A DNA stretch of 64,000 bases, taken from positions 40,767 to 104,766 of the forward strand of contig JAJCYQ010000023.1 in assembly GCA_029262835.1 (NCBI GenBank). Direction: 5' to 3'. The notes under the pieces are model-generated. The model ran no database searches. It was not told where the DNA came from and saw nothing but the letters and a program-made list of their open reading frames with translations. The stretch comes from Bacteroidota bacterium. Lineage in GTDB: Bacteria; Bacteroidota; Rhodothermia; Rhodothermales; UBA10348. Shown here piece after piece: positions 26,086 through 34,482 of this stretch (positions are counted from its first letter, which is position 1; each line of letters begins with the position of its first letter). Position numbers and translations under genes: made by a program.

Positions 26086-28571
26086 CGTCGAAACCGTGTC
26101 TTGTGGCTCTTGAGCGATGACAAAACGACAACGAAGCTCGATATGGGCATGGCTACGGCCGCCAGGAGGGGTGTTACAAGACCCACCAGGGCGGCTCCTG
26201 CGCCCATCACATTGTATGCCAAGGAGAAGGTCAGGTTGCGGCGAACCACGCCGACGACGCGCGTTGCGTGTTCAATCAGATCCCGTGCGGCACCGAGGCC
26301 TGGTCGGGTCACGTACACGTGAGCGGCCATGCGGCTCGCAGCCGAGCCGTCCGCGACGGCGAGGCCGATATCGGCGGCCCGGAGAGCTGGCGTATCATTG
26401 ACGCCATCTCCGACAACAAGAACGTGATGGCCCTCATCCTGGAGCGCCTCAACCAGCTGCTTCTTGCGCTCCGGCGAGGCGGCGCCAATGGCGCGGCCAG
26501 CGGTCACACCAACACGACTGGCGACATGCGCTGTCGTCGCCTTGTCATCCCCAGAGCAGATCCAGACCTCGGTCCGGGCCGAAAGCCAGTCAATGGTTGC
26601 GCGGGCATCGGGCCGGACGGGATCGGTAATGGCTACGACAGCTGCCAACATACCATCAATTTCTACAGCAACGGGCGTTCGGCCACCCGCTGCCATTCGC
26701 GCCGCGGCTCCTTCGAGGCTCTTCGGCACCGTTGCGCTATCCAGAATCCACGCTGGCCGGCCGACGCGGACGCGTTGGCCATCGACGCGCGCTTCGATGC
26801 CCGTCGATGGAACGAGGTGGACGCCGGTAGCCGGTTCGAGCGGACGTCCATCGGCCCAGGCAGTGAAAGCGCGGGCTATGGGATGGGAGAGTCCGGTTTC
26901 GACTGAGGCGGCAAACAGCATGGCACCTATCGTTCCCTCGAAGGCATCGATCCGCATGGCGCCTTCGGTGATGGTACCCGTCTTGTCGAGTATGACGGCC
27001 GTAATGGACGTCGCGCGTTCCAGGATGCGTTCACCCTTTATGAAGAGTCCCCGCCGGGCGGCGCGCCCAAGACCCACGGCGAGCGCCAGGGGCGTCGCCA
27101 TGCCGAGTGCGCAGGGGCACGTGATGACCAGGAGAGCCACCACATGGCTGACCGCACGGGCAGGATCGATGACAGACCAGGCCACGGCCGATATGCTGGC
27201 CAGCGCGAGGACCGAGATGGAGAACCAGCCGCCCAGCGCATTGGCCGCGCCAAGAAGGCCCGGCCGGGATGCGGGTGATGCACCACCCGGCTCTGAAACC
27301 CACGAAACAAGGCTTCCAATGCGTGTCCGCGGCCCCGTCCGCGCCACCTGTATGGTGAGTGGAGATGTTTCATTGATGGTGCCAGCGAACACCGTGGTCC
27401 CCGGGCGCACAAAGACAGGGCGGCTCTCGCCCGTCAGGACGGCGTGCCCGACATGGCTTTCTCCGTCGGCAACGCTACCGTCGACCGGAATCAATTCTCC
27501 TGGCTCCACGCGTACGAGATGTCCGGCGACCAGGTCGTCGGCCTGGACGCGTTCCGTGCGGCCGTCGGCCATCTGGCGACGCGCCACGCTTGGAACGAGG
27601 GCGAGCAGGCGATCGGACGTATCGCCCGCCAGGCGCTGGGCGCGAAGTTGGAGCCAGCGCGCCGTGAGGAGCGCAGCTATCAGGACGGTGATGGAATCGA
27701 ACCAGATTTCGCCGCTCCCGGTGATCGTAGCCCACGCGCTGTAAACGAATCCAGTCAGGATGCCGGCCGAGATCGGCGTATCCATGTGGATGTGCCGGAG
27801 TGATCGGGCTCGCGCCGCAACACGAAGCGAAGAAACCGCCCGTCGGAAAAACACACCGCCCCCATAGACAACAGCCGGGACCGCGAGTAGAAGACTCAGC
27901 CACCGGGCGGCACTGCCGAGCCCTGTTGCGTCACTGTCGAGCCCGCCGTACAGCGCAAAAGCGAGCAGCATTACGTTTCCGGCGAGGGCCCAGGCGACGC
28001 CAACACGAACGAGCAGCCCCCTTTCCGCGCGCGAGGCTCCAGATTGAGATTCGCCGCGTCCCGGAACGCGCGGCTCGACCGGGTATCCGAATCGGGCCAG
28101 CCACCTGGCAATGTCTGACAGCGCGACCTCACGCGGATTCCACGTGAGCGTGAGTCGTCCCCTGGCCAGTTGAAGCCGGGCTGAATACGCTCCGTCCACC
28201 TCTTGCGGCAGGCGTTCGACGAGCCACACGCAGGCGGCGCAGTGCACGCCGTCCAGATAGAGGTCGGTTCGGTAGCGCCCGCCGTCCAGTGGCACGGCGT
28301 GCTGCTCCATGAAATCGGGCGAATCGAGTTCCTGCAGTAGCGATTCGGGCGCAGAGGAGGAGGGTGGCCGGAGCCGGCCCACAGCTGGCGACGATTCCTT
28401 GAGACGGTAATACGTGGCATCGAGTCCCGAGTCCTGGAGAATGCCGTAGACCGTGCGGCAGGAAGAGCAGCAGAACGCCGGTTCCCGGGCGCGGAGAGCC
28501 GGCGGAACGGGAAGCCCGCAGTGGGCGCATTGTGCGCCGCGAGGGGCAGTCACGTCCTTCCGAGCGCTCAC
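26082..28571 (-). CDS. ccoI: Copper-transporting P1B-type ATPase CcoI/FixI
   Basis: 829 aa from GTG 28571, which overlaps the ccoH stop as GTGA; the 922-aa ORF-track version runs back into ccoH. Domains in order: an N-terminal cysteine cluster (CAHCG...FCCSSC, residues 10-35), a heavy-metal domain with GVHCAACVWLVE, TM helices, the actuator domain, the CPCALGMATPLAL metal-transport motif, the phosphorylation motif DKTGTITEG, SHPIARAF, and GDGVNDTPAL. It exports copper for assembly of the CcoN CuB centre. Its stop overlaps ccoS. All catalytic motifs are intact. Confidence 0.96.
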   Translation of the reverse strand: MSARKDVTAPRGAQCAHCGLPVPPALRAREPAFCCSSCRTVYGILQDSGLDATYYRLKESSPAVGRLRPPSSSAPESLLQELDSPDFMEQHAVPLDGGRYRTDLYLDGVHCAACVWLVERLPQEVDGAYSARLQLARGRLTLTWNPREVALSDIARWLARFGYPVEPRVPGRGESQSGASRAERGLLVRVGVAWALAGNVMLLAFALYGGLDSDATGLGSAARWLSLLLAVPAVVYGGGVFFRRAVSSLRVAARARSLRHIHMDTPISAGILTGFVYSAWATITGSGEIWFDSITVLIAALLTARWLQLRAQRLAGDTSDRLLALVPSVARRQMADGRTERVQADDLVAGHLVRVEPGELIPVDGSVADGESHVGHAVLTGESRPVFVRPGTTVFAGTINETSPLTIQVARTGPRTRIGSLVSWVSEPGGASPASRPGLLGAANALGGWFSISVLALASISAVAWSVIDPARAVSHVVALLVITCPCALGMATPLALAVGLGRAARRGLFIKGERILERATSITAVILDKTGTITEGAMRIDAFEGTIGAMLFAASVETGLSHPIARAFTAWADGRPLEPATGVHLVPSTGIEARVDGQRVRVGRPAWILDSATVPKSLEGAAARMAAGGRTPVAVEIDGMLAAVVAITDPVRPDARATIDWLSARTEVWICSGDDKATTAHVASRVGVTAGRAIGAASPERKKQLVEALQDEGHHVLVVGDGVNDTPALRAADIGLAVADGSAASRMAAHVYVTRPGLGAARDLIEHATRVVGVVRRNLTFSLAYNVMGAGAALVGLVTPLLAAVAMPISSFVVVLSSLKSHKTRFRR

Positions 28572-29044
28572 GGCAGACTCCACTCCCGCCGGAGTTCGTG
28601 TATAAACCGGTCTGAGCCGCGCATGGCATCTATACGAACGTCCCACAGCCCTGCACCATGGGCAGATACGGTCAGATCCGTGGCTGTGCCCGATGCATCT
28701 ACCCGAAAAGGAATGACCTCGGAGAAGGTCGCTTCGTGCGGCCGCGTCAGCGTCAGTGTTCCCTGCGCATCCGGTACGGGCTCTCCATTCCGATCCAGAA
28801 GTTCGAGCTGAAGTGTGCTGTTTTCCGCATGTTCGACGTCCACCGTCCACCCCAGTGCGCGGCTGGCTGCGCGCGTCGCAGCGATCTCATCCCAGGCAAC
28901 GGCTTTGTCGTAATAGCCAGGAATGACCTCGGGGCCTCCGTCCACACGGGACGCGAAAAGAAGGCCGAACGTCATCGTCATGCCGAAAAGAATAAGGCCG
29001 ATGATAGCGGCTGGCCAGGTCCAATCTGTTGTCGGGGTTTTCAT
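28568..29044 (-). CDS. ccoH: CcoH/FixH family cbb3 oxidase biogenesis protein
   Basis: 158 aa. One N-terminal TM helix (WPAAIIGLILFGMTMTFGLLFA), then VIPGYYDKAVAWDE, the conserved FixH motif with the YY-K-W pattern, and a periplasmic beta-rich domain with the TLTRPHEA and GLWDVRIDA segments. It is thought to stabilise the CcoI/oxidase assembly. It overlaps ccoG by 4 nt at its start and ccoI by 4 nt at its end, so the three are translationally linked. Confidence 0.92.
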   Translation of the reverse strand: MKTPTTDWTWPAAIIGLILFGMTMTFGLLFASRVDGGPEVIPGYYDKAVAWDEIAATRAASRALGWTVDVEHAENSTLQLELLDRNGEPVPDAQGTLTLTRPHEATFSEVIPFRVDASGTATDLTVSAHGAGLWDVRIDAMRGSDRFIHELRREWSLP

Positions 29045-30474
29045 GGGCGTTCGCTCGGACCCAGCAATGTGAAGGAGCGCTCAAGCACCTGACCGTCCGA
29101 AAACTCGAGCAGGAAGTTTACAGGCATGGTGTCACCCGCAAAGGCGGTACTGGGGGCCATGACCCAGATTTCAACGCGGCGCATTTCACCGCCATCGAGG
29201 GTGAGGGGGAGGGCCTCTACCGGCCGCAGGTCAAGTGAAGAACCGTCGGCAACACGCACCGTGAAGGACGCTGGAACCGGCGTCTGGTTGCGCACGCGGA
29301 AACGCAGGCGGTTGGCAATGCGCCCGTCACCGAGCTCGGTGTAGGGCTCGCCGACGGCGCGCCCGATGTTGATGTCATAGTCAGCGCGCTGCGTCAGTAC
29401 GATCGAGAAGGCAGACAGTACGAAAACAAGGGCGATCGCGTAGATGACCGTTCGCGGGCGGAACAGTCGGGTTTTCTTGCCCTCCAGCTCCCGTTCGGAT
29501 GTGTACCGGATAAGCCCACGGGGTTTTCCAATGTTGTCCATGATGTGGTCGCACGCGTCAATGCATTGCGTACAGGCCACACATTCCATCTGCAGGCCAT
29601 CCCGGATGTCAATCCCTGTTGGGCATGTGCGTACGCATGCGAAGCAGTCAATGCAGTCGCCCTTCTGCTCGGCGCGGCCCTCTTCCTCTTCCTGCAGCTG
29701 TTTTTTGGACCTACGGGCGCGGGGCTCGCCACGGCCAGGGTCGTAGGAAACGATGGCAGAGTCTTCATCGAGCATGATGGACTGCATGCGGGCATAGGGA
29801 CATGTGATGGTGCACATCTGCTCCCTGAATATGCCGAAATCAAACAGGATGAGGCCAGTAGTAATGGCCATCACCAGAAAGAAGCCCCAGTGTTCGGTGG
29901 GCGGGGCCTGCATCCAGGTGAGGAGCGCTTCCCAGCCAACAAAGTAGGCGACAAAGGTGTTGGCAAGCAGAAGGGAGATCACAAGGTAGATACTCCACTT
30001 GGCGGCTTTTCTCCATGCCTTGTCGACGGACATGGGGCCCTCGTCGCGGCGCTTGCGAACGTGTTCCTTTCCCTCGATGAGGCGCTCAATCGGACGAAAT
30101 ACGAATTCCAGGTAGACCGTCTGGGGACACGCCCATCCGCACCATACGCGTCCCAGAAGCGCCGTGACCAGGATGACGGCCACCATGATGGCGATCAGCA
30201 TGAGCATCAGAAGGAGCGTGTCTGTGGGATAGAACACGGCCCCAAAAAGGGCGAATTCCCTGTGTACCACATCCAACAGCATGGCCGGCTTGCCACCGAT
30301 GTGTACAATGGGCAATGCGAGGTAGGCGAGAACGAGCAGAAAGCCGGTCCAGCGCCGCCGAGTCAGGAAGCGCCCCTTGCTTTCTACAGGGTACAGCCAC
30401 TTGCGCTTGCCATCCTTGCCAAGAGTGGACAGTACCTCATCAGGGGACTGGAGGATAGCGGGGCCATCGGCCAT
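29041..30474 (-). CDS. ccoG: Cytochrome c oxidase accessory protein CcoG (RdxA/FixG, 4Fe-4S)
   Basis: 477 aa, typical length. The N-terminal half holds TM helices with GRVWCGWACPQTVYLEFVFRPIE, diagnostic of CcoG. The iron-sulfur part shows CIDCFACVRTCPTGIDIRDG and MECVACTQCIDACD, two 4Fe-4S motifs. A C-terminal Ig-like domain follows (RFRVRNQTPVPASFTVRV). CcoG is a cupric reductase in cbb3 assembly in well-studied systems. It lies 6 nt after ccoP and overlaps ccoH by 4 nt. Confidence 0.95.
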   Translation of the reverse strand: MADGPAILQSPDEVLSTLGKDGKRKWLYPVESKGRFLTRRRWTGFLLVLAYLALPIVHIGGKPAMLLDVVHREFALFGAVFYPTDTLLLMLMLIAIMVAVILVTALLGRVWCGWACPQTVYLEFVFRPIERLIEGKEHVRKRRDEGPMSVDKAWRKAAKWSIYLVISLLLANTFVAYFVGWEALLTWMQAPPTEHWGFFLVMAITTGLILFDFGIFREQMCTITCPYARMQSIMLDEDSAIVSYDPGRGEPRARRSKKQLQEEEEGRAEQKGDCIDCFACVRTCPTGIDIRDGLQMECVACTQCIDACDHIMDNIGKPRGLIRYTSERELEGKKTRLFRPRTVIYAIALVFVLSAFSIVLTQRADYDINIGRAVGEPYTELGDGRIANRLRFRVRNQTPVPASFTVRVADGSSLDLRPVEALPLTLDGGEMRRVEIWVMAPSTAFAGDTMPVNFLLEFSDGQVLERSFTLLGPSERP

Positions 30475-30480
30475 GGAGTA

Positions 30481-31128
30481 TTACGTTTCCTCTTCGTTGT
30501 CTTCCGCAGGGCTTTCCTCATACAACGTGCCCTGTGGCTCTTTGGCTCCCTCCGGGTTGGTGCCTTCAATGGAGCGGATGTAAGCCACGAGTTCGGAGCG
30601 CTCCTGTGGCGCAAGAATGCTTCCCCAGGGCGTCATGCCCTTGTCGAGGACGCCCTCCGTGATCACGGTATAAATGTCCACGTTCTCATTACCGTGAATC
30701 CAGTAGGCATCTGTCAGGTTGGGACCGATCAGGCCTTCACCACTGGCTCCGTGGCAGACCGCACAGTTGGCGCTGTAGAGCTGCTGTCCCGCCGCAATGG
30801 CCTCCTCCACACCCACGAATGCAGCAATAGCGTCATTGGAGACTTCAAACGTGGGATTCTGCGCTTCCCATGCCGTTCGGATTTCAGCGAGTTCGGCCTG
30901 GTCCGATGCCAACTTTTCCTCGTACGTGGGAATGATGTCAAAGACGTGCATGCCCAGAACGTAGACGGGGGCAAACGCCACGCATATCCAGAAGAGCCAT
31001 ACCCACCAACCGGGCATGGGGTTGTCATATTCTTCGATGCCGTCATAACTGTGCCCCTCGATGAGGGGCTCGTCCTGCGAGGCAGACTGATTCGGGTTGG
31101 CGTCGTCGCGATGCGTATCGTTACTCAT
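30481..31128 (-). CDS. ccoP: Cytochrome cbb3 oxidase subunit CcoP, short one-heme form
   Basis: 215 aa. An acidic N-terminus with IEEYDNPMPGWWVWLFWICV is the CcoP N-terminal domain and TM anchor. Only one c-type heme motif is present (NCAVCH, about residue 128), with a candidate axial Met in GVLDKGMTPWG. Classical proteobacterial CcoP has two heme domains and about 300 residues, so the second heme domain is absent. An acidic tail ends the protein. It transfers electrons to CcoO/CcoN. It overlaps ccoQ by 4 nt. Confidence 0.93.
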   Translation of the reverse strand: MSNDTHRDDANPNQSASQDEPLIEGHSYDGIEEYDNPMPGWWVWLFWICVAFAPVYVLGMHVFDIIPTYEEKLASDQAELAEIRTAWEAQNPTFEVSNDAIAAFVGVEEAIAAGQQLYSANCAVCHGASGEGLIGPNLTDAYWIHGNENVDIYTVITEGVLDKGMTPWGSILAPQERSELVAYIRSIEGTNPEGAKEPQGTLYEESPAEDNEEET

Positions 31129-31307
31129 TTTGATTCCTCTTGCACGTCCTCGGAGTCATGGAGTGGCATGTTCTTGTGGTGTTCGCGTTCAGATTTCTTC
31201 ATGAGTACGACGCGAAGTGTGACCAGAAGAAAGGCGACCACAAAGGCGAGCAGCCCAATGATGGCCAGATCACCTGTTTCGAGACCGCGGACGACTTCTT
31301 TGAACAT
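31125..31307 (-). CDS. ccoQ: CcoQ-like small cbb3 oxidase subunit
   Basis: 60 aa. One TM helix (LAIIGLLAFVVAFLLVTLRVVL) followed by a charged cytoplasmic tail (MKKSEREHHKNM). Sequence conservation in CcoQ is weak, so the call rests on size, topology and exact position between ccoO and ccoP, overlapping the latter by 4 nt. CcoQ stabilises the oxidase in other bacteria. Confidence 0.85.
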   Translation of the reverse strand: MFKEVVRGLETGDLAIIGLLAFVVAFLLVTLRVVLMKKSEREHHKNMPLHDSEDVQEESK

Positions 31308-31346
31308 GATGGGTTGGGGGGCTGGGCGCGTTTCCGGTGGCGGGTG

Positions 31347-32027
31347 TCAGTTGATATCAGTGCCGAGACGCTGCAGGTAGGCGACAAGCGCTACAATTTC
31401 TTTGTCTTCCAGGCCGTCGGGTCCCCCGGTTTCGGCAACGCCCTCGGCAATGCGCGTGGCCTGTGTCCGGGCATCACGGACTGCAGATTCGATCTCGGCG
31501 TCGGAATATGGCACACCCACTTTGCGGAGTGCGCTCATGCGGGACGGAATGTCCTCGAAGTCAAGGTCATTGGCGAGCAGCCAGGCGTACGGTGGCATGA
31601 GTGACTGTGGACTTGTTGAACGGGGATCTTCCATATGCCGAACGTGCCACAGGTCCGGGTACTTGCCTCCTACACGGTGCAGGTCCGGGCCCGTTCGTTT
31701 TGACCCCCAGAGGAAGGGATGGTCATAAACGTGTTCCCCTGGTTTGGAATATTCTCCGTAGCGCTCAATTTCATCGCGGAACGGCCGGACCTGCTGGGAA
31801 TGACACCCGACACACCCCTCACGGATGTAGACGTCCCGGCCCGCCAGTTCAAGCGGCGTGTAAGGAAGGACGGTCTCAATACGGGGAACATTGCTCTCCA
31901 CCAATACCAGCGGCAGGAATTCGACCGTGCCACCTATGAGGATGGCGATGGTCGTAAGCAGGGTGAACATGAACGGCCAGCCTTCCAGTTTGCGGTGCTT
32001 GCCGTCTGTTTCAATGAATGGACTCAT
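31347..32027 (-). CDS. ccoO: Cytochrome cbb3 oxidase subunit CcoO (mono-heme cytochrome c)
   Basis: 226 aa. The N-terminal TM helix (PFMFTLLTTIAILIGGTVEFLPL) is followed by the heme motif in REGCVGCHSQQVRPFRDE, the hallmark of CcoO. GSKRTGPDLHRVGGKYPD and SLMPPYAWL, containing the axial Met, come next. It relays electrons from CcoP to CcoN. It starts 14 nt after the ccoN stop. Confidence 0.96.
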   Translation of the reverse strand: MSPFIETDGKHRKLEGWPFMFTLLTTIAILIGGTVEFLPLVLVESNVPRIETVLPYTPLELAGRDVYIREGCVGCHSQQVRPFRDEIERYGEYSKPGEHVYDHPFLWGSKRTGPDLHRVGGKYPDLWHVRHMEDPRSTSPQSLMPPYAWLLANDLDFEDIPSRMSALRKVGVPYSDAEIESAVRDARTQATRIAEGVAETGGPDGLEDKEIVALVAYLQRLGTDIN

Positions 32028-32041
32028 GACGGTTCAGGGAT

Positions 32042-33493
32042 TCAGGATACAGTGATGGACGAATCGTCGAGCTTCGATGGGGCGGTCGCAATGGTCTTGA
32101 ACAGGTTGACCAGCATAAGGATGACCCCTGCCAGGTACATCAGGCCACCAATGAGGCGCACCCAGTACATGGGTACGATCTGGATGACGGTCTCCATGAA
32201 ATCTGGATAGACGAGGCGACCTGCTTCGTCGAATGCGCGCCACATGAGGCCCTGCGTGACGCCCGCCGAATACATGGCCATGACGTACAGCAGCATACCA
32301 ATTGTGCCAATCCAGAAGTGGGCATTGGCCAGGCGCGGGCTCCAGAGTTTGGTTTTCCAGAGTCGAGGGAGCAGCCAGTAAATCATTCCGAACGTCATGA
32401 ACCCATTCCAGCCAAGCGCACCGGCATGCACGTGGCCAATCGTCCAGTCTGTGTAATGACTCAGGGCGTTCACTGTCTTGACGGACAACATGGGGCCCTC
32501 GAACGTGGACATGCCATAGAATGTGATGCCTATCACGTACATGCGCAGGACAACGCTGTCCCGGAGCTTGTGCCAGGCCCCACGAAGCGTGAACAGGCCA
32601 TTGATCATGCCGCCCCAACTCGGCATCCAGAGCATGACTGAGAATACCATGCCCAGCGTCGCCGCCCATTCGGGAATGGATGTGTAGTTCAGGTGGTGGG
32701 GGCCCGCCCATATATAGATGAAAACGAGGCTCCAGAAGTGGACAATCGACAGCCGGTAGGAGAATACCGGTCGTTCGGCCGCCTTGGGCAGGAAGTAGTA
32801 CATGAGGCCCAGGAACGGCGTAGTCAGGAAGAAGGCCACGGCGTTGTGCCCGTACCACCATTGGATAAAGGCATCCTGGACGCCGGCGTAGATCGGATAA
32901 CTCTTGAAAAGACCGGCCGGTATGGCTAGGCTGTTCCCGATATGGAGAACAGCCACGGTCACGATCGTGGCGATGTAGAACCAGATGGCTACGTACAGAT
33001 GCTTTTCCCGCCTGACCTTCAGCGTCCAGAAGAAGTTGACGGCGAATACAACCCAGATGACCGTGATCAGAATGTCGATGGGCCACTCGAGTTCGGCGTA
33101 CTCCTTGCTGGTTGTGATTCCAAGTGGGAGTGTGATGGCGGCCGATACGATGATGGTTTGCCATCCCCAGAAGTGGATGCGGCTCATAAGGTCGCTGAAC
33201 ATCCGCGCCTTCACGAGTCGCTGCGTGGAGTAATAGACAGCCGCAAAAATGGCGTTGCCGGCGAAGGCAAAAATCACGGCGTTGGTATGCAGCGGCCGGA
33301 GGCGGCCGAACGTCAGGTATGGACCCAGGTTGGCCTGCCAGAATGGCATCTGGAGCGCGATGAGCGCACCAACCAGCATTCCTACGAAGCCCCAGATGGC
33401 GGTTGCCAGGACGAAAAGACGGACAATCCCGTCGTCGAAATGTACAAGTTCGCCCCGGCTTTCCCGGTACGCGTGAGGTTGCGTCGTTTCCAT
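32042..33493 (-). CDS. ccoN: Cytochrome cbb3 oxidase catalytic subunit CcoN
   Basis: 483 aa from ATG 33493 (METTQPHAYRESRGE); the ORF-track start is a TTG 60 nt upstream with no better ribosome site. Twelve-TM heme-copper oxidase: RLRPLHTNAVIFAFAGNAIF carries a low-spin heme His, WWYGHNAVAFFLT the CuB His, WAGPHHLNY the paired His ligands, and SHYTDWTIGHVHAGALGWNG the active-site Tyr and heme ligands. It is a proton-pumping, high-affinity terminal oxidase of the inner membrane. It is first in the ccoNOQPGHIS operon and divergent from a NarL-type regulator; the shared 281-bp region contains palindromes. Confidence 0.96.
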   Translation of the reverse strand: METTQPHAYRESRGELVHFDDGIVRLFVLATAIWGFVGMLVGALIALQMPFWQANLGPYLTFGRLRPLHTNAVIFAFAGNAIFAAVYYSTQRLVKARMFSDLMSRIHFWGWQTIIVSAAITLPLGITTSKEYAELEWPIDILITVIWVVFAVNFFWTLKVRREKHLYVAIWFYIATIVTVAVLHIGNSLAIPAGLFKSYPIYAGVQDAFIQWWYGHNAVAFFLTTPFLGLMYYFLPKAAERPVFSYRLSIVHFWSLVFIYIWAGPHHLNYTSIPEWAATLGMVFSVMLWMPSWGGMINGLFTLRGAWHKLRDSVVLRMYVIGITFYGMSTFEGPMLSVKTVNALSHYTDWTIGHVHAGALGWNGFMTFGMIYWLLPRLWKTKLWSPRLANAHFWIGTIGMLLYVMAMYSAGVTQGLMWRAFDEAGRLVYPDFMETVIQIVPMYWVRLIGGLMYLAGVILMLVNLFKTIATAPSKLDDSSITVS

Positions 33494-33600
33494 GAATGGT
33501 GTGGTGGGTTCAGTAGCAGCCCCATGATATGTGTTTTTTGCGTTGTTTGGCAAGCCCCGTTGCCGGTGCGTTCGGCGGCGGGGGGATCCTGCACTGCGCT

Positions 33601-33617
33601 GTAGGTGAATATCCTAC
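33601..33617. promoter_or_regulatory. Palindromic operator candidate 1 upstream of ccoN and the NarL-type regulator
   Basis: GTAGGTGAATATCCTAC: 5-bp perfect arms around a 7-bp centre. It matches the second site with the shared pattern GTRGGYGAATNYCCYAC. It lies 108 bp from the ccoN ATG and 158 bp from the regulator ATG. Length and symmetry fit a dimeric LuxR-type HTH protein. Confidence 0.6.
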
Positions 33618-33642
33618 GTGCGGTCCGGCAGCGGGCAGTCAT

Positions 33643-33659
33643 GTGGGCGAATCCCCCAC
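33643..33659. promoter_or_regulatory. Palindromic operator candidate 2, 42 bp from the first
   Basis: GTGGGCGAATCCCCCAC: same architecture as the site at 33601. Arm positions 3 and 15 change together (A-T to G-C) so symmetry is kept. Centre-to-centre distance is 42 bp, four helical turns, placing both on the same DNA face. Confidence 0.6.
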
Positions 33660-33684
33660 GTTGGATGAAGAGACGCCACTATTC

Positions 33685-33699
33685 ACGTGTGGTACACGT
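33685..33699. promoter_or_regulatory. Third inverted repeat in the ccoN/regulator gap
   Basis: ACGTGT-GGT-ACACGT, perfect 6-bp arms with a 3-bp centre. Its centre is 41 bp from that of site 2, but its sequence is unrelated to the other two, so a different protein may bind it. Confidence 0.4.
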
Positions 33700-33774
33700 C
33701 CCGTCATGACTCGCGTCAAGATCTTCTTATCGTCAAATGAGGATCACTTCGTTCACCTGTCATCGTGCAGCATC

Positions 33775-34449
33775 ATGCAGGATCAAGACATCATCCATGT
33801 CGGCATTGTCGACGATCACCCACTCATGAGGAAAGGTCTCCGGCTGGTACTTGAGGCCGAGAAGGACATCAGGGTCTGCTGTGAAAAGGAAACCGCTGAA
33901 AGCATGCTGGAAACCCTGGAACAGGCTCGTCCGGCCGTGGTCATTGTGGACGTATCGCTTCCGGGAATGAGTGGGATCGAACTCATTCCGCGCATTCATG
34001 CCATCAATTCGGGCATCAAGGTCCTCGTCGTATCGCGGCACGATGAGTCGCTATATGCAGAACGGGCCATCCGCGCCGGAGCGCGCGGATACCTAATGAA
34101 GATGGCCGCCGGCGAAGAGGTGGTAACGGCCGTCCGGCGCGTCCTGGGAGGCGGTATCTACGTATCCAACGAAATCAACGAGCGCCTCCTGCAGGGCATG
34201 GCCCTTGGGAAGAGCGCGTTCAACCGGTCACCACTGGATGTCCTTTCGAACAGGGAACTGGAGGTGTTCGAGATGACGGGTCACGGCCAGGGAACGAGGG
34301 AAATATCCGAGCGCCTCGGGCTTTCGATAAAGACCATCGAAAGCTACCGGGCCAGGATCAAGACGAAGCTCAACCTGGCTGGCGCGGCCGAGCTCATGCA
34401 ACACGCCGTGCAGTGGGTCGAAAGCGAAGTCGTTCGGCGGTCAGCCTGA
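33775..34449 (+). CDS. NarL/FixJ-family response regulator
   Basis: 224 aa from ATG 33775; the ORF-track extension upstream runs through the palindromes and is unlikely to be translated. Receiver domain: VGIVDDHPLMRKGL (acidic pocket), VVIVDVSLPGMSG (phosphoacceptor Asp near residue 57) and GARGYLMKM (conserved Lys). C-terminal LuxR HTH: LSNRELEVFEMTGHGQGTREI followed by GLSIKTIESYRARIKTKL. Its cognate kinase is not adjacent; the only kinase-like gene in the window is degenerate. Divergence from ccoN with operator-like sites suggests it controls the oxidase operon and itself, an inference. Confidence 0.93.
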   Translation: MQDQDIIHVGIVDDHPLMRKGLRLVLEAEKDIRVCCEKETAESMLETLEQARPAVVIVDVSLPGMSGIELIPRIHAINSGIKVLVVSRHDESLYAERAIRAGARGYLMKMAAGEEVVTAVRRVLGGGIYVSNEINERLLQGMALGKSAFNRSPLDVLSNRELEVFEMTGHGQGTREISERLGLSIKTIESYRARIKTKLNLAGAAELMQHAVQWVESEVVRRSA

Positions 34450-34462
34450 CACGATCTCTACG

Positions 34463-34482
34463 CCGGGTTATTCGCCCGGTTT
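34463..34482. terminator. Small hairpin between convergent regulator and FKBP genes
   Basis: CCGGG-TTATTCG-CCCGG followed by TTT on the plus strand, overlapping the FKBP stop codon. It could serve as a weak terminator for the response-regulator gene; the short stem and short T-run limit confidence. Confidence 0.35.

Noticed and set aside
26082-28850. 922-aa version of the copper ATPase
   Set aside because: The first 93 residues read through ccoH in another frame; the GTG at 28571 overlapping the ccoH stop gives the expected 829-aa protein.
29545-31380. 611-aa plus-strand ORF over ccoG, ccoP and ccoQ
   Set aside because: It is antisense to certain cbb3 genes and shows no motif of its own.
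33529-33774. N-terminal extension of the response regulator
   Set aside because: It would translate through the palindromic region; receiver domains of this family begin within a few residues of the DDH motif, which fits ATG 33775.
33494-33774. FNR/Anr box for the cbb3 operon
   Set aside because: I looked for TTGAT-N4-ATCAA and close variants on both strands and found none.
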